From: a virus
Virus record (IMG/VR): IMGVR_UViG_3300035688_000070
Coordinates: 1-23,000 of that record
Length of the DNA stretch: 23,000 nt
Strand: one strand, 5' to 3'
This document shows positions 1 to 6,245 of this stretch, piece after piece. The notes below the pieces were generated by a model. That model was not told the origin of the DNA. It searched no databases and saw nothing but the letters and a program-made list of their open reading frames with translations. Made by a program: the position numbers and the translations under genes. How positions within the stretch are numbered: the stretch's first letter is position 1; each line of letters starts with the position of its first letter.

Positions 1-152
1 AGCAACAATACGCTTACAGCAAAAGCGGACATCTACAGTTTAGTCATCCAGAAAACAGCCATGATGACATGTTGTGGTCCCTCGCATTAGGAGTTTACAC
101 AGGCACGCAGGCGCCTCCACCTGGAAAGGGCGCGGTTATGCTTCCACATTAA
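1..152 (+). CDS. terL: Terminase large subunit, C-terminal end (partial)
   Basis: The frame that starts at base 3 is open from the window edge and stops at TAA 150-152, giving 49 visible residues. It contains the motif SHPENSHDDMLWSLALGVYT. The HDDMLW..AL pattern is the last conserved acidic motif of the RNase H-like nuclease domain of tailed-virus terminases, which cuts the concatemeric genome during packaging. The ATPase domain lies upstream of the window. The tail after the motif is rich in Pro and Gly, as is common at the end of TerL. The next genes are portal and head genes, the usual order in a packaging and head module. The motif is seen directly; the family role is established knowledge. 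Confidence 0.83.
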   Translation, partial: QQYAYSKSGHLQFSHPENSHDDMLWSLALGVYTGTQAPPPGKGAVMLPH

Positions 153-174
153 ATGTAGTGTCAAAGTGACCTGA

Positions 175-372
175 ATGGAAGAAGAAATTTTCGTTGCTAA
201 TTCAAAGGGTGACGTGAAGGCATTAGGCATGAAAATAAATTGTGCTCCAACGGATCTTCACATCTTTGTCAATGGCGTGGACATCACAAAAAGTATCATT
301 CTCGAAGAAGTCCGCATTGTAGTGGATAGGATGCCTGAAAGTAAAGGTGTTGTCTTAACTGCTACAAAGTAG
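175..372 (+). CDS. Small protein between terminase and portal, unknown function
   Basis: This is a 65-residue ORF starting at ATG 175, 22 bases after the terminase stop and ending 7 bases before the portal start. The tight spacing between two packaging genes supports it being real. It is acidic at the N-terminus and has a likely beta-rich core with the stretch FVNGVDITKSI, followed by a second strand pair. There are no transmembrane segments, Cys pairs or signal peptide. I do not recognise a family. Its position suggests a head or packaging accessory protein, but that is context only. Confidence 0.45.
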   Translation: MEEEIFVANSKGDVKALGMKINCAPTDLHIFVNGVDITKSIILEEVRIVVDRMPESKGVVLTATK

Positions 373-379
373 CTAGAAA

Positions 380-1765
380 GTGAAAACTATGCCATGGAAA
401 AGCACTTTAAAAGACGGTTTCGAAGCTCAACGGCAAGTTCCGCCAGAGATTAGCAAAAGGCAGATTGAAGAGGAGATTCCTGTCAGCTGGAAAGCTGATG
501 GGATGCTTTGGGGCTACGTTACCAAATATATGCTTAAGGGCAGTGGAGCGGGCTTCGTCACTCCGCCTTATACGGCGTATTGGGAGCGCATCTGGGGAGC
601 GGTCCCGATTGAGGATCTTCCGAAGTATAAAGATCTTTTTACGTTTACTCCGTATATTTCCGCATGTATCAATGTAACGATTAACCTTGCACTTTCTAAT
701 GGATTCGAGTTGGAAGGCGGAGATGAAGCTGTTAAAGAGTGGTTGACTGATTGGCTTGATGAGCATAACATCTTGCAGACTCTACGCATAATTGGAACGG
801 ATATGCTTGTTTTTGGGAATGGAGAGTTTGAGATCTGCCGAGAAGAAGGTATGCCGCCTGAAGAATGGTGGCTTAAACCGTTGGATCCTGTGCACGTGCG
901 GGTTAGACGTGATGCTTATGGCAATGTGTTCGGTTACATTCAATTGTTGACTTTTCCGCCTGTAGTGTTTACAGCTCAGGACATTGTGCATTTTCGATGG
1001 GGCGCCAAAAGTTGGTGGTACGAGTTCAGCTATGGCACAAGCCTTCTGAGGCCTCTGTTGAAGATTCAGGCATTGATTGATCAGTTTGAAGATGACATGG
1101 CAATCATTATGCACCTTTACACTAAGCCAATGCTCGTAGTCAAAGCGGGAAGACCTGAAATGCCCTTCAGTGATCCGCAGCTTCAGCAACTTATGGAAGC
1201 TTTCCGTGATCGTCAGCCTGCTACAGACGTGTTTGTCCGCGGTGATGTTGCTGTTGATGTTGTGCCCAGCCTTACAAAAGATGTGAATGTTCAGTTTTGG
1301 CTTGATTATCTTTACAAGCAACGCGAAGCAGTCTTAGGCGTTCCGAAGATATTTTTAGGTGAGTCTCAAGGTACAAATCGTGCCACAGCTGAAATCGTGA
1401 TGCAAGAGTATGTCACGCGCTTGCGAATGTTACAGGAGCTCGTCGGCGACACGCTTGAAACAGACTTGTTTAAGCAACTCTTGGAAGCCAAGTTTGGAGA
1501 AGGCGTTGAAGTTCCCACTATAAAGTGGCGTCCGATATGGGAGCCCACGCTTGACGTGAAAGCCAAGTTCATCAGTGATCTTGTGGACAAGAACATTATT
1601 CTGCGAAGTGAAGCTCGGCCACAGTTAGGCTATCCAGAGCAGCCTACTGATGAAGCGTTAGCAGCTGAAAACATGCTTCCTCTTGCCAAGCCCAAGAGCG
1701 AAACCAGCAAGGCTGTCGATAAGACTGTGAACGGTGTTGTTGAGGCGTTACAGAGGGAGGAGTAA
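380..1765 (+). CDS. Portal protein
   Basis: A 461-residue protein of normal size for an HK97/SPP1-type portal, the dodecameric ring at the capsid vertex through which DNA enters and leaves. The start is GTG 380, shortly after the previous stop; an ATG at 389 is an alternative. Portal-like features are the central wing and stem region with FTPYISACINVTINLALSNG and the helix around residues 225-260 containing DQFEDDMAIIMHLY. The late motif GTNRATAEIVMQEYVTRLR resembles the conserved N-R-A-T-A/S stretch of many phage portals. The C-terminal part (WRPIWEPTLDVKAKFISDLV, then a Gly-Tyr-Pro-x-Gln-Pro stretch) also fits. It follows the terminase directly and precedes prohead genes, the standard order. 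Confidence 0.9.
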   Translation: MKTMPWKSTLKDGFEAQRQVPPEISKRQIEEEIPVSWKADGMLWGYVTKYMLKGSGAGFVTPPYTAYWERIWGAVPIEDLPKYKDLFTFTPYISACINVTINLALSNGFELEGGDEAVKEWLTDWLDEHNILQTLRIIGTDMLVFGNGEFEICREEGMPPEEWWLKPLDPVHVRVRRDAYGNVFGYIQLLTFPPVVFTAQDIVHFRWGAKSWWYEFSYGTSLLRPLLKIQALIDQFEDDMAIIMHLYTKPMLVVKAGRPEMPFSDPQLQQLMEAFRDRQPATDVFVRGDVAVDVVPSLTKDVNVQFWLDYLYKQREAVLGVPKIFLGESQGTNRATAEIVMQEYVTRLRMLQELVGDTLETDLFKQLLEAKFGEGVEVPTIKWRPIWEPTLDVKAKFISDLVDKNIILRSEARPQLGYPEQPTDEALAAENMLPLAKPKSETSKAVDKTVNGVVEALQREE

Positions 1766-1769
1766 AAAA

Positions 1770-2045
1770 TTGAAGATTCGGATCCGCATGCCCTGTCATA
1801 CTTTATGTGGCTATTCAAACAGTATGCATAGGCCTCATATTACGTGTCTATTCTGTCGCGTCAGACGGTTTTTCTATGGTAAAATGGATAAGAGCAAGTA
1901 TCATTACAACAGCAAGATGCGCATAGTGATGCCACAGGATTGTCAAACATATGTGCTTTTCATCGATAATAAACGTCCCCACGCAAAAATAAAAGAACAG
2001 GTCCTGAAGCGCTTGCTTACGATTTGCGAGTTCTTAGCTAATTAA
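1770..2045 (+). CDS. Small Cys/His-rich protein downstream of portal
   Basis: The likely start is TTG 1770, four bases after the portal stop; a GGGAGGAG Shine-Dalgarno lies at 1755-1762. This gives 91 residues. The frame is open further upstream inside the portal gene, but that part would have no ribosome site. ATG 1788 is an alternative start. The N-terminal third has Cys pairs in the order PCHTLC and then CLFC, with His residues between, so it could bind zinc. The remainder is basic. I do not recognise the family. The neighbouring gene starts 14 bases after its stop, consistent with a shared transcript. Confidence 0.5.
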   Translation: MKIRIRMPCHTLCGYSNSMHRPHITCLFCRVRRFFYGKMDKSKYHYNSKMRIVMPQDCQTYVLFIDNKRPHAKIKEQVLKRLLTICEFLAN

Positions 2046-2058
2046 TGCGAGTTGAAGA

Positions 2059-2373
2059 GTGATGCCTGGTCTTGAGGAAGCTAAAACAGTCTGGCGATAC
2101 AGAATCGCTGATCCAAGCAAATTTGAGAAGTTCAGGGTTAAGGAGCTTGGTAAAGGCGTCAAAATTACACTTGGCAAAGTGAAAGGCTCGGACCGGTGGG
2201 AGATCCAGAATTACATGTTTGAGAAGGAGTTATTTAAAAATCGTGAGCAAGTGCGAAAGTGGCTTGACCAACACTTGAAAAGCGAAATTCAGACTTTGCT
2301 CGATTTTAAGGCTTGGAATGAGTATCGCCGAAGGGTCATCAACGCTTACGTTCAGATTTCAGATGTAAAATAG
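2059..2373 (+). CDS. Prohead-protease-associated small protein
   Basis: The start is GTG 2059 or the adjacent ATG 2062; the product is 104 residues. The first 75 residues follow a pattern I associate with short phage proteins linked to the maturation protease. It runs W-R-Y-R-I-x-D-P-x-x-F near residue 13, then a glycine-led strand (KGVKITLGKVKG), then an aromatic strand IQNYMFEKELF, and a helix NREQVRKWLDQHLK. In other tailed viruses such a unit is often found near or fused to the protease gene, which here lies one gene further on. The C-terminal 30 residues are helical and basic. The assignment rests on remembered family patterns and position. Confidence 0.55.
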   Translation: MMPGLEEAKTVWRYRIADPSKFEKFRVKELGKGVKITLGKVKGSDRWEIQNYMFEKELFKNREQVRKWLDQHLKSEIQTLLDFKAWNEYRRRVINAYVQISDVK

Positions 2374-2377
2374 TGCA

Positions 2378-2671
2378 TCAGAATTTTTGCTCTGCCCAAC
2401 TCCTGTTATCGACAAGGAAAAAGTCCTTCATTTTGGCTACCACTAAAAGTGGTAAGTCGAAAAGCTTGGCCTGCTCCTTCGTTAGATCATCAGGCATGAA
2501 TATGTTTCTTAGTTCTTTGTTTAATATTTCGAATACTTCGTGGCTCACAAGCAAAGCTACTGGTTCTCTCCCTGCCTTATAACATAGGCTCATAGCTTCC
2601 TGAATTTGCCTTACTACAGGTATCTCTCTGATTTGCTCTGTCATATACGTCTGATGTGTCATGCTAATCAT
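2378..2671 (-). CDS. Minus-strand gene within the head module, unknown function (moron-like)
   Basis: A 97-residue ORF on the opposite strand to all surrounding genes. It fills the gap between two plus-strand head genes almost exactly. The protein reads as a real globular alpha/beta domain: a helix with EQIREIPVVRQIQEAM, the strand EPVALLVSHEVFEIL, an acidic helix, then LPLLVVAKMKDFFLVDN. The strand, helix, strand and D-N ending recalls small phage proteins of unknown function. Starts are possible at ATG 2671, 2662 or 2644; none has a good Shine-Dalgarno. The palindromic AT box at 2671-2680 sits about 30 bases upstream of ATG 2644, so a near-leaderless message from that start is plausible. 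The overlapping plus-strand ORF is low-complexity and looks like a shadow. Confidence 0.58.
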   Translation of the reverse strand: MISMTHQTYMTEQIREIPVVRQIQEAMSLCYKAGREPVALLVSHEVFEILNKELRNIFMPDDLTKEQAKLFDLPLLVVAKMKDFFLVDNRSWAEQKF

Positions 2672-2680
2672 TTAAATTTA
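2671..2680. promoter_or_regulatory. TATA-like box between divergent genes
   Basis: The sequence TTTAAATTTA is an AT-only, nearly palindromic stretch between the minus-strand gene and the plus-strand gene starting at 2704. Archaeal TATA boxes lie about 25-30 bases upstream of transcription starts. From this box the plus-strand start would fall near 2701 and the minus-strand start near 2649, matching ATG 2704 and ATG 2644 respectively. A GGTGAT Shine-Dalgarno at 2693-2698 also precedes ATG 2704, so that gene may additionally be read from upstream transcripts. The box is seen; its use in both directions is inference. Confidence 0.35.
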
Positions 2681-2703
2681 GTGTTTCCTAACGGTGATTT
2701 GAA

Positions 2704-3108
2704 ATGAGTTTCTACGCGAAAGAATGGAATACAGCATACATCAATGACCTACCAGATTCCGCATTCGCTCTGGTAGTTAAAGGTGAAAAACAAGAAGGCA
2801 AAACGGTTCCAAGAACAAACCGTAACCTACCACACCATGATAGCAGCGGAAAAGTTGACTTGCCACACTTGAGAAACGCTATGGCACGTGTGACACACAC
2901 AAACTTAAGCAAAGCCCAGCAGAAAGAAGCCCACGACCATCTTTTGAGGCACTACAGAGAGCTTGGTATGGAACATCCGAAGTGCAGTGTTCCCGGCTGC
3001 CAAGGCTATGCGCCGAAGAAGAGTATGCTCGAAGATACTGAAGCTTTCAGAGCGTATCAGGAAGCCTGGTTTAGATCGCAAGGTAAACGTGCAGTTTTGG
3101 TGACGTAG
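2704..3108 (+). CDS. Prohead-associated protein with LPHHD...HLRNA motif
   Basis: A 134-residue protein starting at ATG 2704, with GGTGAT at 2693-2698 as ribosome site. It contains the ordered motifs LPDSAFALVV, then NLPHHDSSGKVDLPHLRNAM, then a helix in which KEAHDHLLRHY resembles the end of the unit. This D-S-x-F-A, LPhhD, vDlphlrnAlaR pattern occurs in many tailed phages next to or fused with the prohead protease. A C-x4-C pair (CSVPGC) follows near residue 95, and the C-terminus is helical. It sits 3 bases before the protease start. I infer a role in head assembly; the exact biochemical role of this domain is not known to me. Confidence 0.62.
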   Translation: MSFYAKEWNTAYINDLPDSAFALVVKGEKQEGKTVPRTNRNLPHHDSSGKVDLPHLRNAMARVTHTNLSKAQQKEAHDHLLRHYRELGMEHPKCSVPGCQGYAPKKSMLEDTEAFRAYQEAWFRSQGKRAVLVT

Positions 3109-3111
3109 AAA

Positions 3112-4269
3112 ATGCAGCTTCGATATTTTGTTCCGTTCAAGGCTCAAGAAGGCGTTTCAGCAGAGTTTGCGCTGAAAGAGAAGCTTGTCAACATTGAAGG
3201 CGTGGCCATCGATACGAGCGTCAACGCTAACAAATGGCAAATTCCAGACGAAGACCTTGATTTCTTCGTTCAAAGTCTCCAAGGCGCCCAGTTACGTGTC
3301 GACCATGCTGAAAGCGCATTGATGGTTGTGGGTAAACTTACAGAGGCTAAACGCGATGGCAACAGGGTTCTTTTCCGTGCTGAAGTTGGGGAAGAGAAGC
3401 TTATCGAGAAAATCCTTCGCAATTATGTTAATCATGTCTCTGCTCAGGTTGACAGTGACGATGTAGAATGCAGCAAATGCAAGAAACCTACACGCAAAGA
3501 GGGCATGCTTGTGCATTTATGTCCTGGAGCTTGGGAGATCGTGCACAAGCCAAAAGTGAGGGAGCTCAGCATTGTTGCAAGCCCAGCTTACACGAACACT
3601 CAGTTTGAACCTGTTGGCTTTTTTGCTGCCATGAATGATTCTCAATATGATGCTATTTTAAAGAATATTCAAAATTCACAGTTATCGGAAGATAACAAAG
3701 ATGTGGGTTCTAGGCTAACGCCGCAAGAACCTGAAAACAAAAAGAGTGAAGCAAAAAAGGAGGTGAAACCTTTGTCTGAACAAAATGCTCAGGCGAAGGC
3801 TTCTCCGCATCAGGCACAAGGCGTAGTGAACGTGACGCCAGGCGAATCGGCGCCTAAACAAGTGACGTATCAAGAATTGATGGATCAAGTGACTAAACTT
3901 CAGAAGCAGATTGGAGACGGTGGCGCCGGCGCCACTGACTCTGAAATTGATGCCTTAGGCAAAAAGATCGCTGACATGGAAGCTGAACTGGGCAAGAGAG
4001 CTAAGAAAGCTGAGTTAAGCAAGAAACTCAGCGACTTGACTAAACAGCTTCAACAGCCAGAAGAGAAAGGCGAAGAGTCTAAGGTTCCGCCTAATGGTGC
4101 AGGAACTGGTGAAGAAGGCGAGCAAGCTGAAGCGTCCGTTAAGCGTGCTAGTGGCAAAGGCATCGTAGCGGTTGATGAGATACAGAAGGATGCACTGGGC
4201 AATTATGATTGGTTCAAGGATATTCTCAAAGCTCACAGGATGCTTCAAACTCAAGGCTTCAAGGGTTAG
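3112..4269 (+). CDS. Prohead maturation protease with C-terminal scaffold region
   Basis: A 385-residue protein starting at ATG 3112. The first ~185 residues look like the HK97-type prohead serine protease that trims scaffold and capsid proteins during head maturation. The candidate catalytic His is H65 in LRVDHAE, the candidate nucleophile is S110 in NHVSAQV, and VRELSIVASPAY matches the conserved strand before the domain end. An insertion after the Ser strand carries C120, C123, H135 and C137, a possible metal-binding knuckle. Residues ~200-385 are charged, Gln/Lys/Glu-rich and coiled-coil-like, as in phage scaffolds. An internal start at 3772 may produce this scaffold separately. The decoration and major capsid genes follow. 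Confidence 0.78.
   Translation: MQLRYFVPFKAQEGVSAEFALKEKLVNIEGVAIDTSVNANKWQIPDEDLDFFVQSLQGAQLRVDHAESALMVVGKLTEAKRDGNRVLFRAEVGEEKLIEKILRNYVNHVSAQVDSDDVECSKCKKPTRKEGMLVHLCPGAWEIVHKPKVRELSIVASPAYTNTQFEPVGFFAAMNDSQYDAILKNIQNSQLSEDNKDVGSRLTPQEPENKKSEAKKEVKPLSEQNAQAKASPHQAQGVVNVTPGESAPKQVTYQELMDQVTKLQKQIGDGGAGATDSEIDALGKKIADMEAELGKRAKKAELSKKLSDLTKQLQQPEEKGEESKVPPNGAGTGEEGEQAEASVKRASGKGIVAVDEIQKDALGNYDWFKDILKAHRMLQTQGFKG
3757..3774 (+). promoter_or_regulatory. Internal ribosome binding site and TTG start inside the protease gene
   Basis: AAGGAGGTGA at 3757-3766 is an extended match to the archaeal anti-Shine-Dalgarno. It is followed after five bases by an in-frame TTG at 3772-3774. It is the strongest such site I see in the window, and it lies inside the protease reading frame exactly where the protease domain ends and the scaffold-like region begins. 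This strongly suggests a nested translation start. Confidence 0.6.
3772..4269 (+). CDS. Nested scaffold protein (internal start)
   Basis: Translation from TTG 3772 in the same frame as the protease gives 165 residues beginning SEQNAQAKASPHQ. The region is hydrophilic, predicted helical and coiled coil (KLQKQIGDGG, then KKIADMEAELGKRAKKAELS) with a low-complexity linker and a more ordered C-terminus (NYDWFKDILKAHRML). That C-terminal helix would be the capsid-binding part in known scaffolds. A scaffold made from an in-frame internal start within the protease gene is known from lambda (C and Nu3) and others, so the arrangement is a familiar one. Independent production is inferred from the ribosome site and not proven. 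Confidence 0.55.
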   Translation: MSEQNAQAKASPHQAQGVVNVTPGESAPKQVTYQELMDQVTKLQKQIGDGGAGATDSEIDALGKKIADMEAELGKRAKKAELSKKLSDLTKQLQQPEEKGEESKVPPNGAGTGEEGEQAEASVKRASGKGIVAVDEIQKDALGNYDWFKDILKAHRMLQTQGFKG

Positions 4270-4277
4270 TGTTTTGA

Positions 4278-4661
4278 ATGAGTGCACCTCAATTAGAAGG
4301 AACAAGTCCGCTTGTCTCAGATCGTTACATTGTAACCCTTATCGCGGGCGAAGACATTAACATAGGCGATGTTCTCGAATACAGCGCAGATTGGACGGTT
4401 AAAAGGTCAACTGTCGTTGCGGGCACTAAGAAATTTGCAGGTATAGCTCTTACGAAGGCTCTAAGCGGCAAAAGCGTTAGTGTTGTGAAAAGAGGAATTT
4501 GCAGAGTAATCGCTTATGGCACTATCGCCTTCGGCGATCAAGTAAAACCACAGAATGGCACACGATTTGTAACAGACAACACGACTCTGAACACTACGAT
4601 CGTAGGTCAAGCAGCCGCAGGCGCCGCGAGCGGCGGCACCGCATACATTGATCTCTGGTAA
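4278..4661 (+). CDS. Capsid decoration (cement) protein, DUF2190-like
   Basis: A 127-residue protein starting at ATG 4278, between scaffold and major capsid genes where decoration proteins usually sit. It is Gly/Ala/Val-rich and beta-rich. It shows the typical order of this family: a strand with IAGEDINIGDVLEY, then FAGIALTKALSGKSVSVVKR, then YGTIAFGDQVKPQ, and the ending GQAAAGAASGGTAYIDLW. Such proteins bind at capsid threefold axes and stabilise the expanded head. There is no signal peptide or membrane segment. The DUF2190-like assignment is from motif memory; an alternative is a short unrelated head fibre. Confidence 0.62.
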   Translation: MSAPQLEGTSPLVSDRYIVTLIAGEDINIGDVLEYSADWTVKRSTVVAGTKKFAGIALTKALSGKSVSVVKRGICRVIAYGTIAFGDQVKPQNGTRFVTDNTTLNTTIVGQAAAGAASGGTAYIDLW

Positions 4662-4674
4662 AAGGTGATTTTAC

Positions 4675-5568
4675 ATGGCTATGATTCGTGATGCTTTTAC
4701 ATGGGTTGACACAGGCGCAATAGCGTATCCAGCATTGCACAAGCACATTATAGAATTGACCATGCCCGCTCTCGTTGTCAAGAAGCTCTTACCAGAGTTT
4801 CCGCTTGTTGCAGGTCGAACAGCCACATTTGTGAAGGAACAGGGCTCACGCAGTATCGGGATTAGTGAAATCAGCGAAGGAGCAGAAATTCCGATGGACT
4901 TTACACCTTTAACAACCGTAACTGTCACCCCATATAAGAAGGGCTTGCGAGAAAGGATTTCGCGTGAAGCAATCGAAGATTTGTATATTCCAGTGATTGA
5001 ACAGCAGCTCCGACGTCTTGCGAGACGTATGGCGTATCAGATCGACAAGGACTGCATGACTGTCATTGATCTTGCAGCTGTCGGCAGCAGCGCTGGCACG
5101 GGCAAGAGCCTCGGAGCGACAGGCACAGAGTACACCCTAAGTGGTGCCATTGGCACAAAGGATCTGCTTTGGGCTGAATCAAAAATTGCTAGTTACAACT
5201 TCATCGCTGATTCTTTGCTTTGCAATCCTATTAATGCACGCGATCTCAAGTACCTACCCCAATTTTCACTATATGCGCAGTATGGCGAGCCAGTGATTCA
5301 AACGGGCGCCCTAGGAACAGTCTACGGATTCCAATTCTACGTTAGCAACGTTGTCCCTGCAGGTACCGCTTACCTGCTTAGCACGGGGCAAAATTTGTCA
5401 GCGAGCTATGCACCATTAGGTTTCTTCGTCATAAAGCGACCTCTGCTAACTGATATTGACATTAAAAAAGAGTTTGACGCGGTGGACATAGTGCTTTCGA
5501 CAAGGTTCGCGCCGGTGATTACATGCGGAGAGGCAATTAGCAAGATTACTGGTTTGGCGACAACTTAG
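4675..5568 (+). CDS. Major capsid protein, HK97 fold
   Basis: A 297-residue protein starting at ATG 4675 with AAAAGGTGATT at 4661-4671 as ribosome site. Features matching HK97-fold capsid proteins are the amphipathic N-arm, the E-loop region with FPLVAGRTATFVKEQGSRSI, the spine-helix segment RERISREAIEDLYIPVIEQQ followed by a basic helix, and a P-domain-like stretch NPINARDLKYLPQFSLYAQY. The late VYGFQFYVSNVVPAGTAYLL resembles the conserved G-h-p-V-x-x-s strand before a loop and the A-domain. The size is normal. Its position after protease, scaffold and decoration genes supports the call. There is no obvious N-terminal delta-domain, which fits scaffold being supplied separately. Confidence 0.85.
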   Translation: MAMIRDAFTWVDTGAIAYPALHKHIIELTMPALVVKKLLPEFPLVAGRTATFVKEQGSRSIGISEISEGAEIPMDFTPLTTVTVTPYKKGLRERISREAIEDLYIPVIEQQLRRLARRMAYQIDKDCMTVIDLAAVGSSAGTGKSLGATGTEYTLSGAIGTKDLLWAESKIASYNFIADSLLCNPINARDLKYLPQFSLYAQYGEPVIQTGALGTVYGFQFYVSNVVPAGTAYLLSTGQNLSASYAPLGFFVIKRPLLTDIDIKKEFDAVDIVLSTRFAPVITCGEAISKITGLATT

Positions 5569-5631
5569 AATTAGTTTGAGCTTTTCGGATTCATTTCCCC
5601 ATTTTCTTATTTTCCACGTTTTTGTTTCAAT

Positions 5632-5654
5632 GCTTCAAGGTTTGCCCTTGAGGC
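5632..5654 (+). other. RNA hairpin after the major capsid gene
   Basis: GCTTCAAGG (5632-5640) pairs with CCTTGAGGC (5646-5654) over nine positions, one of them G-U, around a five-base loop. It lies 63 bases after the capsid stop and 39 bases before the next start. A T-rich stretch (5588-5630) comes before rather than after it. It is therefore more like an mRNA-stabilising or processing hairpin than an intrinsic terminator. The T-rich stretch itself could act as an archaeal U-tract terminator. Confidence 0.4.
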
Positions 5655-5693
5655 GGAACAAAAATAAAGCCTCATGGAGGTGAATAAAGAAAA

Positions 5694-6161
5694 ATGCCAT
5701 TGCAATTCAACTTGACGAAAGGCCTACTCTACGGCATAACTCTCGGCTTACTCTTCGGCGTTGCCATATTCGTTCTGGCTTCAAATGCTTATGGTCTGGG
5801 TTTCATTCCTGCTGCACTGACGCCAACTGTTATAGCTGGTCTCGTGTTCGGGAATGGTATCTTGACTGGCATTAGCTGGGAATACGGCAAATGGATAAAA
5901 GAGTCACACAACTACGGCTTAATGTTCTGCATAACAAACGGGTTCTTGGTGGGCATTACTTTCGGCATATACTTTGGACTGGGCATATTTGTTATTGCTG
6001 GAATCGCTTATGGGCTTGGCTGGCTCACTTTGACTCCAGTAGAAGTGGCAGGCATAGTTTTCGGAGCTTCCATACTAATGTTCGTAACAAACGAGTATGC
6101 CGACTGGCTGGATCGTCAAAAAGTGCAGACTTCAGCAACTGGCCCGCCTCCAACGCCATAG
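5694..6161 (+). CDS. Four-helix membrane protein with duplicated halves
   Basis: A 155-residue protein starting at ATG 5694 with GGAGGTGA at 5676-5683 as ribosome site. It has four hydrophobic segments at about residues 10-38, 42-60, 80-110 and 115-132. The two halves are internal copies: G14-I-T matches G87-I-T, YGLG at 33-36 matches 106-109, LTP at 42-44 matches 113-115, AGLVFG at 48-53 matches AGIVFG at 119-124, and E63-Y-x-x-W matches E134-Y-x-x-W. The segments are Gly-rich, suggesting close helix packing. The C-terminus is a short hydrophilic tail. A membrane protein between the capsid and connector genes is unusual. A holin, virion-membrane or host-membrane role cannot be decided from sequence. 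Confidence 0.72.
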   Translation: MPLQFNLTKGLLYGITLGLLFGVAIFVLASNAYGLGFIPAALTPTVIAGLVFGNGILTGISWEYGKWIKESHNYGLMFCITNGFLVGITFGIYFGLGIFVIAGIAYGLGWLTLTPVEVAGIVFGASILMFVTNEYADWLDRQKVQTSATGPPPTP

Positions 6162-6213
6162 TCAGAAGCCTGCGTATAAACCATAAAAAACTCCCCTTTT
6201 TTAGTCGCATAAA

Positions 6214-6233
6214 TTTTTCTCATGGGAGAAAAG
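6214..6233 (+). other. Hairpin just upstream of connector gene
   Basis: TTTTCTC (6215-6221) pairs with GAGAAAA (6226-6232) around the four-base loop ATGG, with a possible extra T-G pair. It lies right before the AGGTAGAT ribosome site of the gene at 6246. A run of six T after CCCC at 6192-6201 upstream could terminate part of the capsid transcript. Either a termination/reinitiation region or a translational control element is possible; the stem is AU-rich and may be weak at high temperature. Confidence 0.25.
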
Positions 6234-6245
6234 TAGGTAGATGAT

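Noticed and set aside
782-1321. 179-residue minus-strand frame within the portal gene
   Set aside because: Rich in His, Cys and basic residues with no domain pattern, typical of an antisense shadow of the portal.
2373-2582. Plus-strand frame opposite the minus-strand gene
   Set aside because: It is Ser/Leu-rich low-complexity sequence without a ribosome site; the opposite frame reads as a folded domain.
5891-6244. Second plus-strand frame overlapping the membrane protein
   Set aside because: It is basic and irregular, and the overlapping frame has clear transmembrane helices and an internal duplication.
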